From Burkholderia pyrrocinia (GTDB lineage: Bacteria; Pseudomonadota; Gammaproteobacteria; Burkholderiales; Burkholderiaceae), in the NCBI RefSeq assembly GCF_018417535.1, contig NZ_CP070978.1:1860001-1924000 (forward strand): a stretch of DNA of 64,000 nucleotides. Direction: 5' to 3'. Within the stretch, counting starts at the first letter, position 1; every line of letters starts with the position of its first letter. The position numbers were made by a program, and so were the translations under genes. Below are positions 17,980 to 27,254 of the stretch, piece after piece. A model generated the notes under the pieces. The model did not search any database. It was not told the origin of the DNA and worked only from the letters and a program-made list of their open reading frames with translations.

Positions 17980-18900
17980 ATGCAACGCACCGGCATCGGC
18001 GAACTGACGACCTTCATCACGATCGCGGAGCAGCGCAGCTTCAGCGGCGCGGCCCGCATCCTGGGCGTGTCGCCGTCGGCGCTGAGCCATGCGATCCGCC
18101 ACCTCGAAGCGCGGCTCGGCGTGCGGCTGTTCAACCGCACGACGCGCTCCGTCGCGCTGACGGAGGCTGGCGAACAACTGCTGCTGCGCGTGCGGCCCGC
18201 GGTGGCCGATCTCGAGGACGCGCTGAACGACGCCGCGACCGCCCGCAACCGGCCGTCCGGCCAGATCCGGATCAGCGCATCGGAGGCCGCATCGCGCCCG
18301 CTGATCCGGCAAGTGCTGCCGGCCTTCGCCGCCCGCTACCCCGATATTCACGTCGAATTCGTCGTCGATTCGCGGCTGATCGACATCGTCGAGCACGGTT
18401 TCGACGCCGGCATCCGCGTTCATGAAGACGTGCCGCGCGACATGATCGCCGTGCGCTTCGGCGACCCGGTGCGCTTCGTCGCGGTGGCGTCACCCGGCTA
18501 CCTGTCGCGGCACGCGCCGCCGGAGAACCCGCCGGACCTCATGCGTCACGCGTGCATCCGGTACCGGTTCGAAAGCGGCACGCTCTATCGCTGGGACCTG
18601 ATGCGCGACGGCAAGCGCGTGACCGTCGATGTCGACGGGCCGCTGACACTCGGCAACCAGAACCTGATGATCGACGCGGCGCTGGCCGAGATCGGAATCG
18701 CCTGGGTCACGGAATCGCGCGTCGTCGACCATCTGGCGTCCGGACGACTGGTACGTGTGCTGCCCGAGTGGAGCCAGACCTTCGACAGCCTGTGCCTCTA
18801 CTATCCGGCGAACCGGCATCCGCCGGCTGCGTTGCGGCTGTTCGTCGAGGCCGTGCGCGAGTGGGCGACGCAGCCCCGGCCGGTCGAGAACGAATCGTGA
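17980..18900 (+). CDS. LysR-family transcriptional regulator
   Basis: A 306-residue regulator. The N-terminal winged helix is clear: RSFSGAARILGVSPSALSHAIRHLEARLGVRLFNRTTRSV (residues ~20-60, helix-turn-helix AARILGVSPSALSHAI), followed by the substrate-binding domain of about 200 residues. Start at 17980 fits the usual family N-terminus. It is divergent from the aldo/keto reductase and has a perfect dyad just upstream of its own start. It converges with the pyruvate oxidase gene (39 bases apart). Inducer unknown. Confidence 0.93.
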   Translation: MQRTGIGELTTFITIAEQRSFSGAARILGVSPSALSHAIRHLEARLGVRLFNRTTRSVALTEAGEQLLLRVRPAVADLEDALNDAATARNRPSGQIRISASEAASRPLIRQVLPAFAARYPDIHVEFVVDSRLIDIVEHGFDAGIRVHEDVPRDMIAVRFGDPVRFVAVASPGYLSRHAPPENPPDLMRHACIRYRFESGTLYRWDLMRDGKRVTVDVDGPLTLGNQNLMIDAALAEIGIAWVTESRVVDHLASGRLVRVLPEWSQTFDSLCLYYPANRHPPAALRLFVEAVREWATQPRPVENES

Positions 18901-18939
18901 ACCGCACGCGATGCACGCCGCATCGCGCGCGGCACCGCG

Positions 18940-20661
18940 TCACCTCAGGTTGGTTCTCGCCAGTTCGACGATTTCGTCGCCGCGTCCGCTGAGGATCGCG
19001 CGCAGCATGAACAGGCTGAAGCCCTTCGCATGCGCGATCTCGATCTTCGGCGGCATCGCGAGTTCGTATTTCGACGTGACGACGTCGACCACCGCTGGCC
19101 CGTCGTGCGCGAACGCCATGCGCAGCGCCTCCTCGACGTTCTCCGAATGCTCGACCCGCACGCTGAAGATGCCCGCGCCCTTCGCGATCGCCGCGAAATC
19201 GGTCGGGCTCAGGTCGACGTTCGTGTCGAGATAGCCGGCCGCCTTCAACTCCATCGACACGAAGCCGAGCAGGCTGTTGTTGTACACGACGATCTTGATC
19301 GGCAACTTGAGCTGGCGCGCGCTCAGCAGATCGCCGAGCAGCATCGACAGCCCGCCGTCGCCGGACAGCGACACCACCTGCCGGCCCGGATGCGCGCCCT
19401 GCGCGCCGAGCGCCTGCGGCATCGCATTCGCCATCGAGCCGTGATTGAACGAACCGTGCAGTTGCCGCTTGCCGTTCATCGTCAGGTAGCGCGCGGCCCA
19501 CAGCGTCGGCGTGCCGACGTCGGCCGTGAAGATCGCGTCGTCGGCCGCGACTTCGTCGACGATCTTCGTCAGGTACTGCGGATGAATCGCGCGGCCCGGC
19601 GGCTCGGCCACCGCGAGATCGTCGAGCCCCTTGCGCGCGGCCGCGTAGTGCTTCAGCGCATTCTCGAGGAAGCGCCGCTGCGTCTTGCGCGTCAGGCGCG
19701 GCAGCAGCGCCGCGATCGTGCCCTTCACGGTGCCGACGAGGCCGAGCGCGAGCGGCGCGCGATGCCCGAGCTGCGAGCCCTTCCAGTCGATCTGCGCGAT
19801 CTTCGCGTTCGACGGATAGAACGGCCGGTACGGGAAATCCGTGCCGAGCATCAGCAGCGTGTCGCACGATTCCATCGCGTGATAACCCGAGCTGAAGCCG
19901 ATCAGCCCCGTCATCCCGACATCGAACGGGTTGTCCCATTCGACGAACTGCTTGCCGCGCAGCGCATGCACGACCGGCGCGCCGAGCGTGTCGGCCAGCG
20001 CGACCACTTCGTCGTGCGCGCCCTGCGTGCCGCTGCCGCACAGCAGCGTGACCGCGTCGGAGCCGTTCAGCAATGCCGCTAGCCGATCGAGGTCGGCATC
20101 GGCCGGCAGGATCGACGGCGGTGCCGATTCGCTCCACGCCGGCGCTTCTTCCGGGCCGTCGCCGAGCGCGATGTCGCCCGGCAGCACGATCACCGCGACG
20201 CCGCGTTCGTCGATCGCGGTGCGCATCGCGCGCGCGAGCACGCGCGGAAACTGCGACGCATTGGTCACGAGTTCCGCGAAGTGGCTGCACTCGCGGAACA
20301 GTTCCTGCGGATGGGTTTCCTGGAAGTAGCCGAGGCCGATCTCGGTCGACGGGATGTGCGCGGCGATCGCGAGCACCGGCTGGTGATTGCGGTGGCAGTC
20401 GTACAGCCCGTTGATCAGGTGCAGGTTGCCGGGGCCGCAACTGCCCGCGCACACCGCGAGCCGCCCGGTCGATGCGGCGTCCGCGCCGGCCGCGAACGCG
20501 GCGCTTTCCTCGTGCCGCGTATGCATCCAGCGGATCGAGCCGATCTGGGCCAGGCTGAACGACAGGCCGTTCAGGCTGTCGCCCGTCACGCCCCAGATGC
20601 GCTCGACGCCCGCCGCCGCGAGCGTCTTCGCCAGGTATTCCGCCATCGTCTGTCTTGCCAT
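18940..20661 (-). CDS. poxB: Thiamine-diphosphate-dependent pyruvate oxidase/dehydrogenase (quinone), PoxB
   Basis: A 573-residue ThDP enzyme that would oxidise pyruvate to acetate and CO2 with electrons passed to ubiquinone at the membrane. The start at 20661 ([10 protein letters not shown]) follows GAGGG. Domain order is the usual N-terminal Pyr domain (catalytic Glu in [11 protein letters not shown]), central FAD-binding domain, and C-terminal PP domain with the ThDP/Mg motif [12 protein letters not shown] ... VVYNNS. Length and motifs match E. coli PoxB (572 residues). A C-terminal amphipathic lipid-activated segment is plausible but cannot be judged by eye. It stands alone on its strand. 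Confidence 0.92.
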   Translation of the reverse strand: MARQTMAEYLAKTLAAAGVERIWGVTGDSLNGLSFSLAQIGSIRWMHTRHEESAAFAAGADAASTGRLAVCAGSCGPGNLHLINGLYDCHRNHQPVLAIAAHIPSTEIGLGYFQETHPQELFRECSHFAELVTNASQFPRVLARAMRTAIDERGVAVIVLPGDIALGDGPEEAPAWSESAPPSILPADADLDRLAALLNGSDAVTLLCGSGTQGAHDEVVALADTLGAPVVHALRGKQFVEWDNPFDVGMTGLIGFSSGYHAMESCDTLLMLGTDFPYRPFYPSNAKIAQIDWKGSQLGHRAPLALGLVGTVKGTIAALLPRLTRKTQRRFLENALKHYAAARKGLDDLAVAEPPGRAIHPQYLTKIVDEVAADDAIFTADVGTPTLWAARYLTMNGKRQLHGSFNHGSMANAMPQALGAQGAHPGRQVVSLSGDGGLSMLLGDLLSARQLKLPIKIVVYNNSLLGFVSMELKAAGYLDTNVDLSPTDFAAIAKGAGIFSVRVEHSENVEEALRMAFAHDGPAVVDVVTSKYELAMPPKIEIAHAKGFSLFMLRAILSGRGDEIVELARTNLR

Positions 20662-20897
20662 GATGCCCTCACTCGTTGATTGATCGAGACATGCATGAAC
20701 CGGCCGTACGTTCGCAGCCGGCACCGACCGGACGAGCATACGCGATTGACCCGCGCCGCGTCGTGACGACGCAGGCGCGCCGACTGCCGTATGAGGCGCC
20801 GGCGCGCGTTTCGTTCGATCCGGCGGGGCGTGCGTGGCGGGCGTCATGGTTCCGTCAGCGTGCCGTCAGCGAACGGACAGGCGGACAGATCGAGCGC

Positions 20898-21425
20898 TCA
20901 GCTCCAGTCGGACGCCGACTCGTCCGGATCGACGAGCGTGAGCCCCGCCGCCGGCAGCGGCAGCGCGGTCTTGTAGCGCACCTGTTTCAGCGCGAAGCTC
21001 GACCGGATGTTCGACACGCCCGGAATCGTCGTGAGCCGCTCGATGATGAAACGCTCGAGCGTGCGCATGTCGGGCATCACGACGCGCAGCAGATAGTCGG
21101 CGTCGCCCGACATCAGGTAGCACTCCATCACCTCGGGCCGCTGCGAGATCGCTTCCTCGAAACGCTGCAGCGCGTCCTCGACCTGCTTCTCGAGGCTGAC
21201 CTGGATGAACACGTTGATTCGCAGCCCGAGCGGCTCGGGATCGAGCAGCGTGACCTGCTGCCTGAACAGCCCGAGCTTCTCGAGCGCGCGCACGCGGTTG
21301 AAACACGGCGTCGTCGACAGGTTCACCGCGCGCGCCAGTTCCGCGTTCGTGATCCGCGCGTTCTGCTGAAGCTGGTTCAGGATGCCGATGTCGATGCGGT
21401 CGAGCCGCTTGGGGGAGGTGCTCAT
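20898..21425 (-). CDS. Lrp/AsnC-family regulator, divergent from the AceE-like gene
   Basis: A 175-residue Lrp-family protein. The N-terminal helix-turn-helix reads [42 protein letters not shown], followed by the RAM/effector domain ([23 protein letters not shown]). Its gene is divergent from a large pyruvate-dehydrogenase-E1-type gene 149 bases away, the same arrangement as mdeR/mdeB in Pseudomonas putida, where the regulator controls 2-ketobutyrate dehydrogenase. AT-rich half-sites in the intergenic region are likely targets. The effector amino acid is unknown. Confidence 0.92.
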   Translation of the reverse strand: MSTSPKRLDRIDIGILNQLQQNARITNAELARAVNLSTTPCFNRVRALEKLGLFRQQVTLLDPEPLGLRINVFIQVSLEKQVEDALQRFEEAISQRPEVMECYLMSGDADYLLRVVMPDMRTLERFIIERLTTIPGVSNIRSSFALKQVRYKTALPLPAAGLTLVDPDESASDWS

Positions 21426-21430
21426 GGCCT

Positions 21431-21510
21431 GAATATTCCTTTTCTCGCGACGATTCCGGAATATTTACACTATCCAGCGGCAAATTCCCAATGAAATCAG
21501 ACGCATATTC
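21431..21510. promoter_or_regulatory. AT-rich inverted half-sites between Lrp regulator and AceE-like gene
   Basis: GAATATTCC (21431-21439) and GGAATATT (21458-21465) form an inverted repeat across 18 bases, and a third related CATATTC lies at 21504-21510. Such AT-rich, roughly phased half-sites are typical for Lrp/AsnC proteins, and they fill the 149-base gap between the divergent starts. Confidence 0.55.
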
Positions 21511-21574
21511 TGGGGATCGGCGCGTAGCATGAGTCCCATTGATGCGTGCCGCCGCCGGCGCGCGGGAGACTCGC

Positions 21575-24313
21575 ATGACGGATCTGTCGAACGGTATCGA
21601 ACACACGCAGCGCGCGGCCCTCGCGCGCGTCGATGCGGACCCGGAAGAAACCGCCGAATGGCTCGACGCGCTCGACGCGGTGGTCGCGCACGTCGGCCGC
21701 GACCGCGCGCAATACCTGTTCGACCGGCTCGCCGAGCATGCGCGTGCGACCGGCCTCGCATCGCCGCGCACGCCCGTCACGCGCTACCTGAACACGATTC
21801 CGCTCGCCGAACAGCCGCCGTATCCGGGCGACCTCGACCTCGAGGAACGGCTGTCGGCCGCGCTGCGCTGGAACGCGCTCGCGATGGTCGTGCGCGCGAA
21901 CCGCGCATACGGCGAACTCGGCGGCCACATCGCAAGCTATGCGTCGGCGTCCGACCTGTTCGAAACCGGCTTCAACCATTTCTTCCGCGCCTCGTCGCCC
22001 GCGAGCGGCGACGCACCCGGCACGGCCGGCGGCGATCTCGTGTACTTCCAGCCGCATTCGTCGCCGGGCGTCTATGCGCGCGCGTATCTCGAAGGCTTCC
22101 TCACCGAGGATCACCTGAAGCATTACCGCCGCGAAATCGCCGGCCCGGGCCTGTGCTCGTATCCGCATCCGTGGCTGATGCCCGACTTCTGGCAATTCCC
22201 GACCGGCTCGATGGGCATCGGCCCGATCAACGCGATCTACCAGGCGCGCTTCATGCGGTACCTGCAGCATCGCGGCCTCGCGAACACCGCAGGCCGCACC
22301 GTGTGGGGCTTCTTCGGCGACGGCGAGATGGACGAACCCGAATCGCTCGGCGCGCTGTCGCTCGCCGCGCGCGAGGGGCTCGACAATCTCGTGTTCGTGA
22401 TCAACTGCAACCTGCAGCGGCTCGACGGCCCGGTGCGCGGCAACGGCCGCGTGATCGACGAGCTCGAGGCGCAGTTCGAGGGCGCCGGCTGGAACGTGAT
22501 CAAGGTGCTGTGGGGGTCCGATTGGGACCCGCTGTTCGCGCGCGATCATGCGGGCGCGCTCGCGCGCGCGTTCGCCGGCACCGTCGACGGACAATTCCAG
22601 ACCTTCTCCGCGAACGACGGCGCGTACAACCGCGCGCGCTTCTTCAGCCAGGACCCCGCGCTCGAAGCGCTCGCCGCGCAGCTCACCGATGCGGAGATCG
22701 ACCGCCTGCGCCGCGGCGGCCACGACGCGCGCAAGCTGCACGCCGCGTACGCGCGCGCGCTCGCGCACCGCGGCCAGCCGACCGTGATCCTCGCGAAGAC
22801 GATGAAGGGTTACGGGATGGGCGCGGCCGGCCAGGGCCGGATGACGACCCATCAGCAGAAAAAGCTCGACGTCGACGATCTGAAGGCGTTCCGCGACCGC
22901 TTCCGGTTGCCGCTGTCGGACAGCGACGTCGAACAGTTGAAGTTTTACAAGCCAGCGGAAGACAGCCCGGAGATGCGTTACCTGCATGCTCGCCGGGCTG
23001 CCCTGGGAGGCTGTCTGCCCAGAAGGCGGAGAGCGGCATCGAAGGGGCTGACCGTCCCTTCGATGCCGGCCTGGGGAGCGTTCGCGCTGGACGCGGCCGG
23101 CCGCGAGATGTCGACGACGATGGCGCTCGTGCGCATGCTCGCCGCATTGATCAAGGATCGCGACCTCGGTTCGCACGTCGTGCCGATCGTGGCCGACGAA
23201 GCGCGCACGTTCGGCATGGCCAGCCTGTTCCGGCAGGTCGGCATCTACTCGCCGCTCGGCCAGCGCTACGAGCCGGAAGACCTCGGTTCGATGCTCTATT
23301 ACCGCGAGGACACGCGCGGCCAGATCCTCGAGGAAGGCATTTCGGAAGCGGGCGCGATCTCGTCGTGGATCGCCGCCGCGACGTCGTACAGCGTGCACGA
23401 CCTGCCGATGCTGCCGTTCTACATCTACTACTCGATGTTCGGCTTCCAGCGCATCGGCGACCTGATCTGGGCCGCCGCCGACCAGCGCTCGCGCGGTTTC
23501 CTGATCGGCGCGACGTCCGGGCGCACGACGCTCGGCGGCGAGGGGTTGCAGCACCAGGACGGCAGCAGCCACCTCGCCGCGTCGACGATTCCGAACTGCC
23601 GTGCGTACGATCCGGCGTTCGCGTACGAAGTCGCGACGATCGTCGATGCGGGCATGCGCGAGATGGTCGAGCAGCAGCGCGACGTGTTCTATTACGTGAC
23701 GGTCATGAACGAGAACTACGCGCAGCCGTCAATGCCGGCCGGCGATCCGCACGCGCTGCGCGAAGGCATCCTGAAGGGCATCCATCCGCTGCCGTCGGAT
23801 GCGGATGCAAATGCGCTCGCGCGCGTGCAATTGCTCGGCTCGGGCGCGATCCTCGGCGAAGTGCTCGCCGCGCAGCGGATGCTGAAGGACGACTGGGGTA
23901 TCGATGCGGCCGTGTGGAGCGTCACGAGCTTCAGTGAACTGCAGCGTGACGGGATGGAGGCCGAGCGGCGCGCGCGGCTCGACGACGACGCGCACTCGAC
24001 ACCGTACGTCACCGCCGCGCTCGCCGCGACGCGCGGGCCCGTGATCGCCGCGACCGACTACGTGCGCGCGGTGCCCGAACTGATCCGCGCATACGTGCCG
24101 CGCCGCTACGTGACGCTGGGCACCGACGGGTTCGGGCGCAGCGATACGCGCGACGCGCTGCGCGCGTTCTTCGAGGTCGACCGCGCGAGCATCGTGCTCG
24201 CCGCGCTGAAGGCGCTGGCGGATGACGGAGCACTCGATGCGACTATCGTGCGCGACGCACGCGAGCGTCTCGGCAAGTCCGCGCAGCCAGGCGTCGCGCC
24301 GTGGCAGCGCTGA
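21575..24313 (+). CDS. Homodimeric 2-oxoacid (pyruvate-type) dehydrogenase E1, AceE/MdeB-like
   Basis: A 912-residue E1 component. Start at 21575 (MTDLSNGIEH) has GGGAG before it. The ThDP motif is GDGEMDEPESLGAL ... VINCNLQ, with QRLDGPVRGNG and the AceE-specific KTMKGYGMG after it; later blocks (DEARTFGMASLF, GISEAGAISSW, GLQHQDGSSHL) match AceE. No E2 or E3 gene follows, and the upstream divergent gene is an Lrp regulator, so this is probably a paralogue borrowing E2/E3 from the housekeeping complex. In Pseudomonas putida the equivalent MdeB acts on 2-ketobutyrate from methionine breakdown. Substrate here is therefore pyruvate or 2-ketobutyrate (inference). Confidence 0.9.
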   Translation: MTDLSNGIEHTQRAALARVDADPEETAEWLDALDAVVAHVGRDRAQYLFDRLAEHARATGLASPRTPVTRYLNTIPLAEQPPYPGDLDLEERLSAALRWNALAMVVRANRAYGELGGHIASYASASDLFETGFNHFFRASSPASGDAPGTAGGDLVYFQPHSSPGVYARAYLEGFLTEDHLKHYRREIAGPGLCSYPHPWLMPDFWQFPTGSMGIGPINAIYQARFMRYLQHRGLANTAGRTVWGFFGDGEMDEPESLGALSLAAREGLDNLVFVINCNLQRLDGPVRGNGRVIDELEAQFEGAGWNVIKVLWGSDWDPLFARDHAGALARAFAGTVDGQFQTFSANDGAYNRARFFSQDPALEALAAQLTDAEIDRLRRGGHDARKLHAAYARALAHRGQPTVILAKTMKGYGMGAAGQGRMTTHQQKKLDVDDLKAFRDRFRLPLSDSDVEQLKFYKPAEDSPEMRYLHARRAALGGCLPRRRRAASKGLTVPSMPAWGAFALDAAGREMSTTMALVRMLAALIKDRDLGSHVVPIVADEARTFGMASLFRQVGIYSPLGQRYEPEDLGSMLYYREDTRGQILEEGISEAGAISSWIAAATSYSVHDLPMLPFYIYYSMFGFQRIGDLIWAAADQRSRGFLIGATSGRTTLGGEGLQHQDGSSHLAASTIPNCRAYDPAFAYEVATIVDAGMREMVEQQRDVFYYVTVMNENYAQPSMPAGDPHALREGILKGIHPLPSDADANALARVQLLGSGAILGEVLAAQRMLKDDWGIDAAVWSVTSFSELQRDGMEAERRARLDDDAHSTPYVTAALAATRGPVIAATDYVRAVPELIRAYVPRRYVTLGTDGFGRSDTRDALRAFFEVDRASIVLAALKALADDGALDATIVRDARERLGKSAQPGVAPWQR

Positions 24314-24373
24314 TCGGGCGACGCGACTGCTCAGCAGCCGACGACTGTTCGTCGATCCGCGCAATACAACCGA

Positions 24374-24847
24374 TTAGCCGAAGAGGCGGGGATCCAGCAC
24401 GAACGCTTCTTTGCTAATCACTTTCACACTCGAAGCAAAATCCGCATGCAGAGGGTTCAGCAGCAAGTTGAAGTCGGTCGGGCAGACGACCGACGGTACG
24501 CGCATCGCCAACTGCTCGCCCGCTTCGAGCCAGACCTGCCCGATCCGGGCGGTCGACTCCGGATCCTGCGACAGTACCGCCCAATCGTCCGGCAGGTCCG
24601 GCTGGTACGCGTTGTCATGGACAGTGTCGGGCACTTCCAGCGTCACTAAAAAAAATCCGCCAGCGGGAAGCAAGCCGGACATATGGACGAGCGCCTCGAG
24701 CAACGACGTCGACGCATGGCAGCAGGTGTAAAGCACACGCATGCCGCGAGGATTCCAGCGGCCACCTGCGATCGCCGCGCCGTTCCCGCTCAGGTCGTCG
24801 GCGAGGTAGTGCCCCTTTCGTTCTTTCGCGAGACGATACAACTTCAC
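24374..24847 (-). CDS. RES-domain toxin of a type II toxin-antitoxin module
   Basis: A 157-residue RES protein. The start is GTG at 24847, whose bases overlap the antitoxin stop (GTGA); the frame is open 120 bases further upstream inside the antitoxin gene but that is shadow. RES-family residues are visible: Arg in VKLYRLAKER, GGRWNPRG, LYTCCHASTSLLEAL with the conserved Ser/Glu, and the C-terminal NPLHADF. RES toxins are ADP-ribosyltransferase-like enzymes that degrade or consume NAD (or modify a target, as in ParT). The gene follows its Xre/ParS-type antitoxin, the standard order. Intact catalytic residues suggest an active module. Confidence 0.88.
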   Translation of the reverse strand: MKLYRLAKERKGHYLADDLSGNGAAIAGGRWNPRGMRVLYTCCHASTSLLEALVHMSGLLPAGGFFLVTLEVPDTVHDNAYQPDLPDDWAVLSQDPESTARIGQVWLEAGEQLAMRVPSVVCPTDFNLLLNPLHADFASSVKVISKEAFVLDPRLFG

Positions 24848-25347
24848 GCCCCGACCCCGAACTGGGCACGGTTCAGAATGTCGCGCACCCGGTCGTAGCC
24901 AGGCTGTACATCGAGCACTTCGAGCGGCTTCAAACCGTCGAGCTCCGCGTTCGCCCGGCTCATCCACGCCGCTGCGCGCTCGCTGTCCTCGAACAGATCG
25001 GTGGCGAGATCCAGCACATAGAGCACGCGCGCAACGCGATCGGACTCGCCTTGCGACAACCGGTCGTGTTTGGCGATTTTCCGCAGAATGGTCGAGCTGG
25101 GAAGGCTCAGCGCGCTCAAGAGGGACTGAACCGGCACGCTAAGCAACTCGCGCGCGACGCGCTCGATGATGCCCGCGTCGAAACCGTCCGCGATCGCGCG
25201 TCGCTGCAACATCGGCGCCATGCGGCGAAAGGTGTCGAAATCGCCCTTGCCGGCGCCCAAACCGTTCGAGCCGCCTGCCGGCGTCGCGGCACGGGACGCG
25301 GCAGCCCGCTTGGCAGGTTGACGGGCCGCAGGTGTGGTTGCAGTCAT
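24844..25347 (-). CDS. Xre/ParS-type antitoxin (MbcA/ParS/Xre, DUF2384)
   Basis: A 167-residue antitoxin. An Ala/Lys/Arg-rich N-terminus (TPAARQPAKRAAASRAATPAGG) precedes a helix-turn-helix region (~45-95, SLPSSTILRKIAKHDRLSQGESDRVAR) and the C-terminal toxin-binding domain (DSERAAAWMSRANAELDGLKPLEVLD, then a helical end). The Pxx-LxxxxG pattern of the Xre/ParS family is present (GLKPLEVLD). The stop overlaps the RES toxin GTG. A near-consensus promoter and candidate operators lie just upstream, supporting autoregulation by the antitoxin-toxin complex. Confidence 0.88.
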   Translation of the reverse strand: MTATTPAARQPAKRAAASRAATPAGGSNGLGAGKGDFDTFRRMAPMLQRRAIADGFDAGIIERVARELLSVPVQSLLSALSLPSSTILRKIAKHDRLSQGESDRVARVLYVLDLATDLFEDSERAAAWMSRANAELDGLKPLEVLDVQPGYDRVRDILNRAQFGVGA

Positions 25348-25379
25348 GGCGACTCCCGAATGGGTTAATTTAAACTCTC

Positions 25380-25420
25380 ATTGTATACAACCAAACGGGA
25401 ATTTTCAATCGACCAAACGG
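25380..25420 (-). promoter_or_regulatory. Sigma-70 promoter and operator of the res-xre module
   Basis: On the minus strand TTGAAA (25403-25408) and TACAAT (25380-25385) are separated by exactly 17 bases, a near-consensus promoter 33 bases before the antitoxin start. The -10 lies inside a 10-bp palindrome TTGTATACAA (25381-25390). A direct repeat ACCAAACGG occurs at 25390-25398 and 25412-25420, 22 bases apart (two helical turns), bracketing the -35. These are good candidates for autoregulatory binding. Confidence 0.75.
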
Positions 25421-25457
25421 CATAGCCTTGACCAACGGGAATCGACGGCGCTCCGCG

Positions 25458-25958
25458 CTACACCGGCAACGCGTGCGTCGACAGGATCTCCTTGAGCACC
25501 ATGAACGAGCGCACCTGCCGTACGCCGGGCAGGTAGAGCAGTTGCTCCGCGTGCAGCCGGTTGAAGCTTTCGTTGTCGCGTGTGCGCACCAGCATGAAAT
25601 AGTCGAACTCGCCGGTCACGACGTGGCATTCGACGCATCCCGACACCTTCTGCGCGGCCTTCTCGAACGCGGCGAACGCTTCCGGCGTCGAGCGGTCGAG
25701 CACGAAGCCGATCACGACCAGCATGCCGGCCCCGAGCGGCTTCGGGTCGAGCAGCGCGACGATCCCGCGAATCATTCCCGTCTCCTTGAGCCGCTCGACG
25801 CGCCGCAGGCACGCCGGCGCGCTCAGCTTCACCTTCGCGGCGAGGCTCACGTTCGAGATCGACGCGTCCTGCTGAAGCTGCCTGAGGATCGCGCGATCGA
25901 TGCGATCGAGCGCGGGTGCGGCATCGGCCGGCGTCGCCGGTCTTCCACTTAATTTCAT
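25458..25958 (-). CDS. acdR: Lrp/AsnC-family regulator of ACC deaminase
   Basis: A 166-residue Lrp-family protein. The start at 25958 follows GAGGAAG and excludes 93 nt of in-frame upstream sequence. Helix-turn-helix: LDRIDRAILRQLQQDASISNVSLAAKVKLSAPACLRRVERLKE; effector domain with GEFDYFMLVRTRDN. It is divergent from the ACC deaminase gene (198 bases apart), the standard acdR-acdS arrangement in Burkholderia and Pseudomonas, where the regulator with its ligand activates acdS. Assignment rests on family plus position. Confidence 0.9.
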   Translation of the reverse strand: MKLSGRPATPADAAPALDRIDRAILRQLQQDASISNVSLAAKVKLSAPACLRRVERLKETGMIRGIVALLDPKPLGAGMLVVIGFVLDRSTPEAFAAFEKAAQKVSGCVECHVVTGEFDYFMLVRTRDNESFNRLHAEQLLYLPGVRQVRSFMVLKEILSTHALPV

Positions 25959-26156
25959 TGCGTCTTCCTCGATTTTTTTGAACTCGAATTGCTTGATTAA
26001 CGCTCGATTCGTTATCAACGTAGGCCGATGATATTTATTTCGCAAGCTCATTTCTCGCGTGCTTGCCTATCATTTTTCCATCGGTAGACGGCGTGCCGGC
26101 CGCTCCCGAGCGCACCGATGCCTGCGCCAACCCCGCCTTTCCGGAGACAAAAGTCG

Positions 26157-27173
26157 ATGAACCTGCAACGCTTCCCCCGTTATCCGCTGACGTTCGGCCC
26201 CACGCCCATCCAGCCGCTCAAGCGCCTGAGCGCGCACCTCGGCGGCAAGGTCGAGCTGTATGCGAAGCGCGAGGACTGCAACAGCGGCCTCGCGTTCGGC
26301 GGCAACAAGACCCGCAAGCTCGAATACCTGATCCCCGACGCGCTCGCGCAGGGTGCGGACACGCTCGTGTCGATCGGCGGCGTCCAGTCGAACCAGACGC
26401 GTCAGGTCGCGGCCGTCGCCGCGCATCTCGGGATGAAATGCGTGCTCGTGCAGGAGCACTGGGTCAACTATGAAGACCCCGTGTACGACCGGGTCGGCAA
26501 CATCCAGTTGTCGCGCATGATGGGTGCCGACGTCCGGCTCGTTGCCGACGGCTTCGACATCGGCATCCGCCGTAGTTGGGAAGAGGCGATGGAAAGCGTG
26601 CGGCAGGCGGGCGGCAAGCCGTATCCGATCCCGGCCGGCTGCTCCGAGCATCCGCTCGGCGGGCTCGGGTTCGTCGGCTTCGCCGAGGAGGTACGGCAGC
26701 AGGAAGCCGAACTCGGGTTCAAGTTCGACTACATCGTCGTGTGCTCGGTGACGGGCAGCACGCAGGCGGGCATGGTCGTCGGCTTCGCGGCAGACGGGCG
26801 CGCGGATCGCGTGATCGGGATCGACGCATCCGCGACGCCGGAGAAGACGCATGCGCAGATCACGCGCATCGCGCGGCACACGGCCGAGATCGTCGAACTC
26901 GGACGCCGCATCGACGAACAGGACGTCGTGCTCGACACGCGTTATGCGGGCCCCGAATATGGGCTGCCGAACGACGGCACGCTCGAGGCGATTCGGCTGT
27001 GCGCGCGGCTCGAAGGCGTGCTGACCGATCCCGTGTACGAAGGCAAATCGATGCACGGGATGATCGACAAGGTGCGGCGCGGGGAATTCGAGCCGGGGTC
27101 GAAGGTGCTGTATGCGCATCTCGGCGGGGTGCCGGCGTTGAGCGCATATGCGGAGATTTTCCGACAGGGGTGA
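26157..27173 (+). CDS. acdS: 1-aminocyclopropane-1-carboxylate (ACC) deaminase
   Basis: A 338-residue PLP enzyme that splits ACC, the plant ethylene precursor, into 2-oxobutyrate and ammonia in the cytosol. Start at 26157 ([19 protein letters not shown]) gives the exact family length. Lys51 (FGGNKTRK) is the PLP-binding residue; Ser78 (QSNQTRQ region), Tyr294 and the two residues that separate true ACC deaminases from D-cysteine desulfhydrases, Glu295 (VYEGKS) and Leu322 (AHLGG), are all present. It is divergent from acdR. This is a plant-associated trait and supports a rhizosphere-competent Burkholderia. Confidence 0.96.
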   Translation: MNLQRFPRYPLTFGPTPIQPLKRLSAHLGGKVELYAKREDCNSGLAFGGNKTRKLEYLIPDALAQGADTLVSIGGVQSNQTRQVAAVAAHLGMKCVLVQEHWVNYEDPVYDRVGNIQLSRMMGADVRLVADGFDIGIRRSWEEAMESVRQAGGKPYPIPAGCSEHPLGGLGFVGFAEEVRQQEAELGFKFDYIVVCSVTGSTQAGMVVGFAADGRADRVIGIDASATPEKTHAQITRIARHTAEIVELGRRIDEQDVVLDTRYAGPEYGLPNDGTLEAIRLCARLEGVLTDPVYEGKSMHGMIDKVRRGEFEPGSKVLYAHLGGVPALSAYAEIFRQG

Positions 27174-27254
27174 TGCGGGCCGGGCGGAGGCGCGGCGTGC
27201 ACCGGCGTCACGCCTCCGTCGAACCGGCACGGCATCCGCCCGGTTCGGCTCCGC

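Noticed and set aside
27185..27218. Hairpin CGGAGGCG/CGCCTCCG between acdS and the lyase gene
   Set aside because: The 8-bp stem is perfect but has an 18-base loop and no T run on either strand, so it is not called a terminator.
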